Shown here: positions 31,623 to 32,792 of the stretch, in pieces | Numbering within the stretch: position 1 is the stretch's first letter | How the letters are laid out: every line of letters starts with the position of its first letter | Origin: Eubacterium sp. | Lineage (GTDB): Bacteria > Bacillota > Clostridia > Oscillospirales > Acutalibacteraceae | Reading direction: 5' to 3' | DNA: 32,792 bases | NCBI GenBank assembly: GCA_022772725.1 | Contig: JALEZT010000036.1 | Span: 1-32,792 of the forward strand | The notes under the pieces: generated by a model | Database searches by the model: none | What the model was told of the DNA's origin: nothing | What the model saw: the letters and a program-made list of their open reading frames with translations, nothing else | Made by a program: the position numbers and the translations under genes

Positions 31623-32792
31623 GTACAGGAAAAACTTACGAAGAATTAATGATTGAAAGAAACGAAAGAGCTATTGCTCCCAATATTTTTATCGGCCTTG
31701 GCGGACAAGGCTGCAAGATGGTTGCTCAGCTTGCCAAAAAAGCAAAGGAAGAGCATAGCCCTGCCAAGTATCTTAGCTTTGTTGCTATTGATACGGATGT
31801 TAATGAGCTGAGAAAGATAAAAATGGTTGCAAACGAGGTTGTTACAGTTCAAACCTCTTCAAGAATGACAATCGGGGAATATCTTGAATATGACCATAAT
31901 GCAAGAAACAATTGGTTCCCGATAAATGACATTATTCTTGATAAAACTCCCAGTGAGGGCGCCGGCCAAATTCGTGCAATTTCTAATTTGGTTGCGCACA
32001 ACGCAATAAGAGAAGGCGAATTTACTGCTATAAACGACGCAATAGACGCCTTGTTCCCGTTGAGCGACGATGATTATGAGCAGTCCGTTCATGTTACAAT
32101 TATGGGAACTCTTGCCGGAGGAACCGGTTCGGGTCTTGTTTTGCCGGTTGCTCTTTATGTTAAAAATTACTTGGAGACAATCAGACAGCAGAAATCAGCT
32201 GTAATAAGAGGCTTCTTCATTTTGCCCGATGTTATGGAAAGTGTTATCACTAACGAGGTTGAAAGAAAGAATCAGTATTCAAATGCCTATGCTTCTCTTC
32301 GTGAAATTGATGCATTTATGAGACGCCCGTATGATGTTGGCCTCCAAAAGAGATATCCTGATTTAAAGGTTATTATCCCGAAGGTTGGCGGAGACGGCTA
32401 TGATGAGTTCAATAACGCACCGTTTAATTTCTGCTTCCTCTTCAATAAAATCAATAATAAGGGAACATCTATCACAAATAAAGATGACTTGCTTATGCAG
32501 GCAGTTGAATGTGTGTATGATATGTCGATTTCTCCGATTTGCACAAAGGTAAATTCACAGGAAGACAATATTATCAGAGAAAAAATCTCATCAGGAAACA
32601 GATCAAGCTATGCAGGTGCAGGCGCATCCAGACTTGTATATCCCTATAAAGACATTGTTGAATATGTTGCACTTCATTGGGCAAAGAATTCAATATCCCA
32701 AAAATGGCTTGAAGGCGATCAATATATTATTGACCAACAAAAAGACAGAAATGAGGCAATGAACAGCGGTTCACTTGTTGATGCATTTGATG
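31619..32792 (+). CDS. Tubulin/FtsZ-like GTPase (Tubulin_2 type), 3' end outside window
   Basis: At least 391 residues, open to the right edge. The N-terminus has PNIFIGLGGQGCKMV (glycine-rich T1-type loop, GLGGQGCKM at 26-34), VAIDTD as the next strand, an N-loop GAGQIR near residue 115, and the tubulin signature AGGTGSG (GGTGSG at 167-172) that holds the GTP phosphates. A following helix and FFILPDVM strand fit the GTPase core. This set marks the divergent bacterial tubulin-like family, longer than FtsZ. Translation is coupled to the vWA gene by ATGA, so both are likely made in equal amounts. Polymerisation is inferred from the family. Confidence 0.85.
   Translation, partial: MSTGKTYEELMIERNERAIAPNIFIGLGGQGCKMVAQLAKKAKEEHSPAKYLSFVAIDTDVNELRKIKMVANEVVTVQTSSRMTIGEYLEYDHNARNNWFPINDIILDKTPSEGAGQIRAISNLVAHNAIREGEFTAINDAIDALFPLSDDDYEQSVHVTIMGTLAGGTGSGLVLPVALYVKNYLETIRQQKSAVIRGFFILPDVMESVITNEVERKNQYSNAYASLREIDAFMRRPYDVGLQKRYPDLKVIIPKVGGDGYDEFNNAPFNFCFLFNKINNKGTSITNKDDLLMQAVECVYDMSISPICTKVNSQEDNIIREKISSGNRSSYAGAGASRLVYPYKDIVEYVALHWAKNSISQKWLEGDQYIIDQQKDRNEAMNSGSLVDAFD

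Overview
The window looks like chromosomal DNA of a low-to-mid GC Clostridia (Bacillota), probably an Oscillospiraceae-like gut lineage. This is inferred from strong AGGAGG-type ribosome sites with frequent TTG starts, textbook TTGACA/TATAAT promoters with 17-18 bp spacers, compact hairpin terminators, a homodimeric bacterial-type glycyl-tRNA synthetase, a methionine synthase whose reactivation domain is a separate gene, a CCA-encoding tRNA, and intergenic GTAGGG...CCCTAC palindromes. No species can be named from the sequence alone.

1-8 kb is housekeeping on the + strand: the end of a dCMP deaminase gene, an HAD-IB phosphatase-like protein, a membrane-anchored hypothetical, a DegV fatty-acid-binding protein, BirA, a GH25 muramidase, GlyRS and a DUF975 membrane protein. 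8.2-11.9 kb (- strand) is a tightly overlapping metF / MetH-activation / truncated metH operon. 12.2-13.1 kb is rplM-rpsI. 13.4-15.9 kb is a small XRE regulator overlapping or abutting a cytoplasmic GH31 glycosidase. 16.2-17.8 kb (- strand) holds a DUF2804 protein and a hypoxanthine/uracil-family DNA glycosylase. tRNA-Asn(GUU) follows at 17.9 kb. Intergenic gaps at 8.0, 13.1-13.3 and 16.0-16.2 kb carry a family of short palindromic repeats, some nested in each other.

From 18.2 kb to the right edge the content changes to an accessory-looking cluster. On the - strand are a two-HxT (2H phosphoesterase-like) protein and a cytosolic protein ending in two membrane segments. Divergent from these, on the + strand, come a CASTOR/POLLUX-type two-TM ion channel with RCK-like domains, a small anchored NTF2/DUF4878-like protein, a zinc-ribbon + PH-like + multi-TM protein, a 96-aa helical protein, an HExxH metallopeptidase-like protein with a long acidic repeat tail, an orphan VirD4/TraG-like ATPase, a zinc-ribbon TcaA-like protein, a signal-peptide-bearing vWA protein with a cytoplasmic tail, and a tubulin/FtsZ-like GTPase (Tubulin_2 type) that runs off the window.

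My best candidate for an undescribed system is this last cluster. It has a cytoskeletal GTPase translationally coupled to a membrane-spanning vWA protein, next to a DNA/protein-pumping type ATPase, a ligand-gated-type channel and a possible protease, but no relaxase, no other secretion genes and no phage genes. Two of the zinc-ribbon membrane proteins share a GFDPYSxK motif just after the ribbon, which suggests a common docking partner. A membrane-associated conflict, stress-sensing or envelope-remodelling machine is plausible, but function is inference only.
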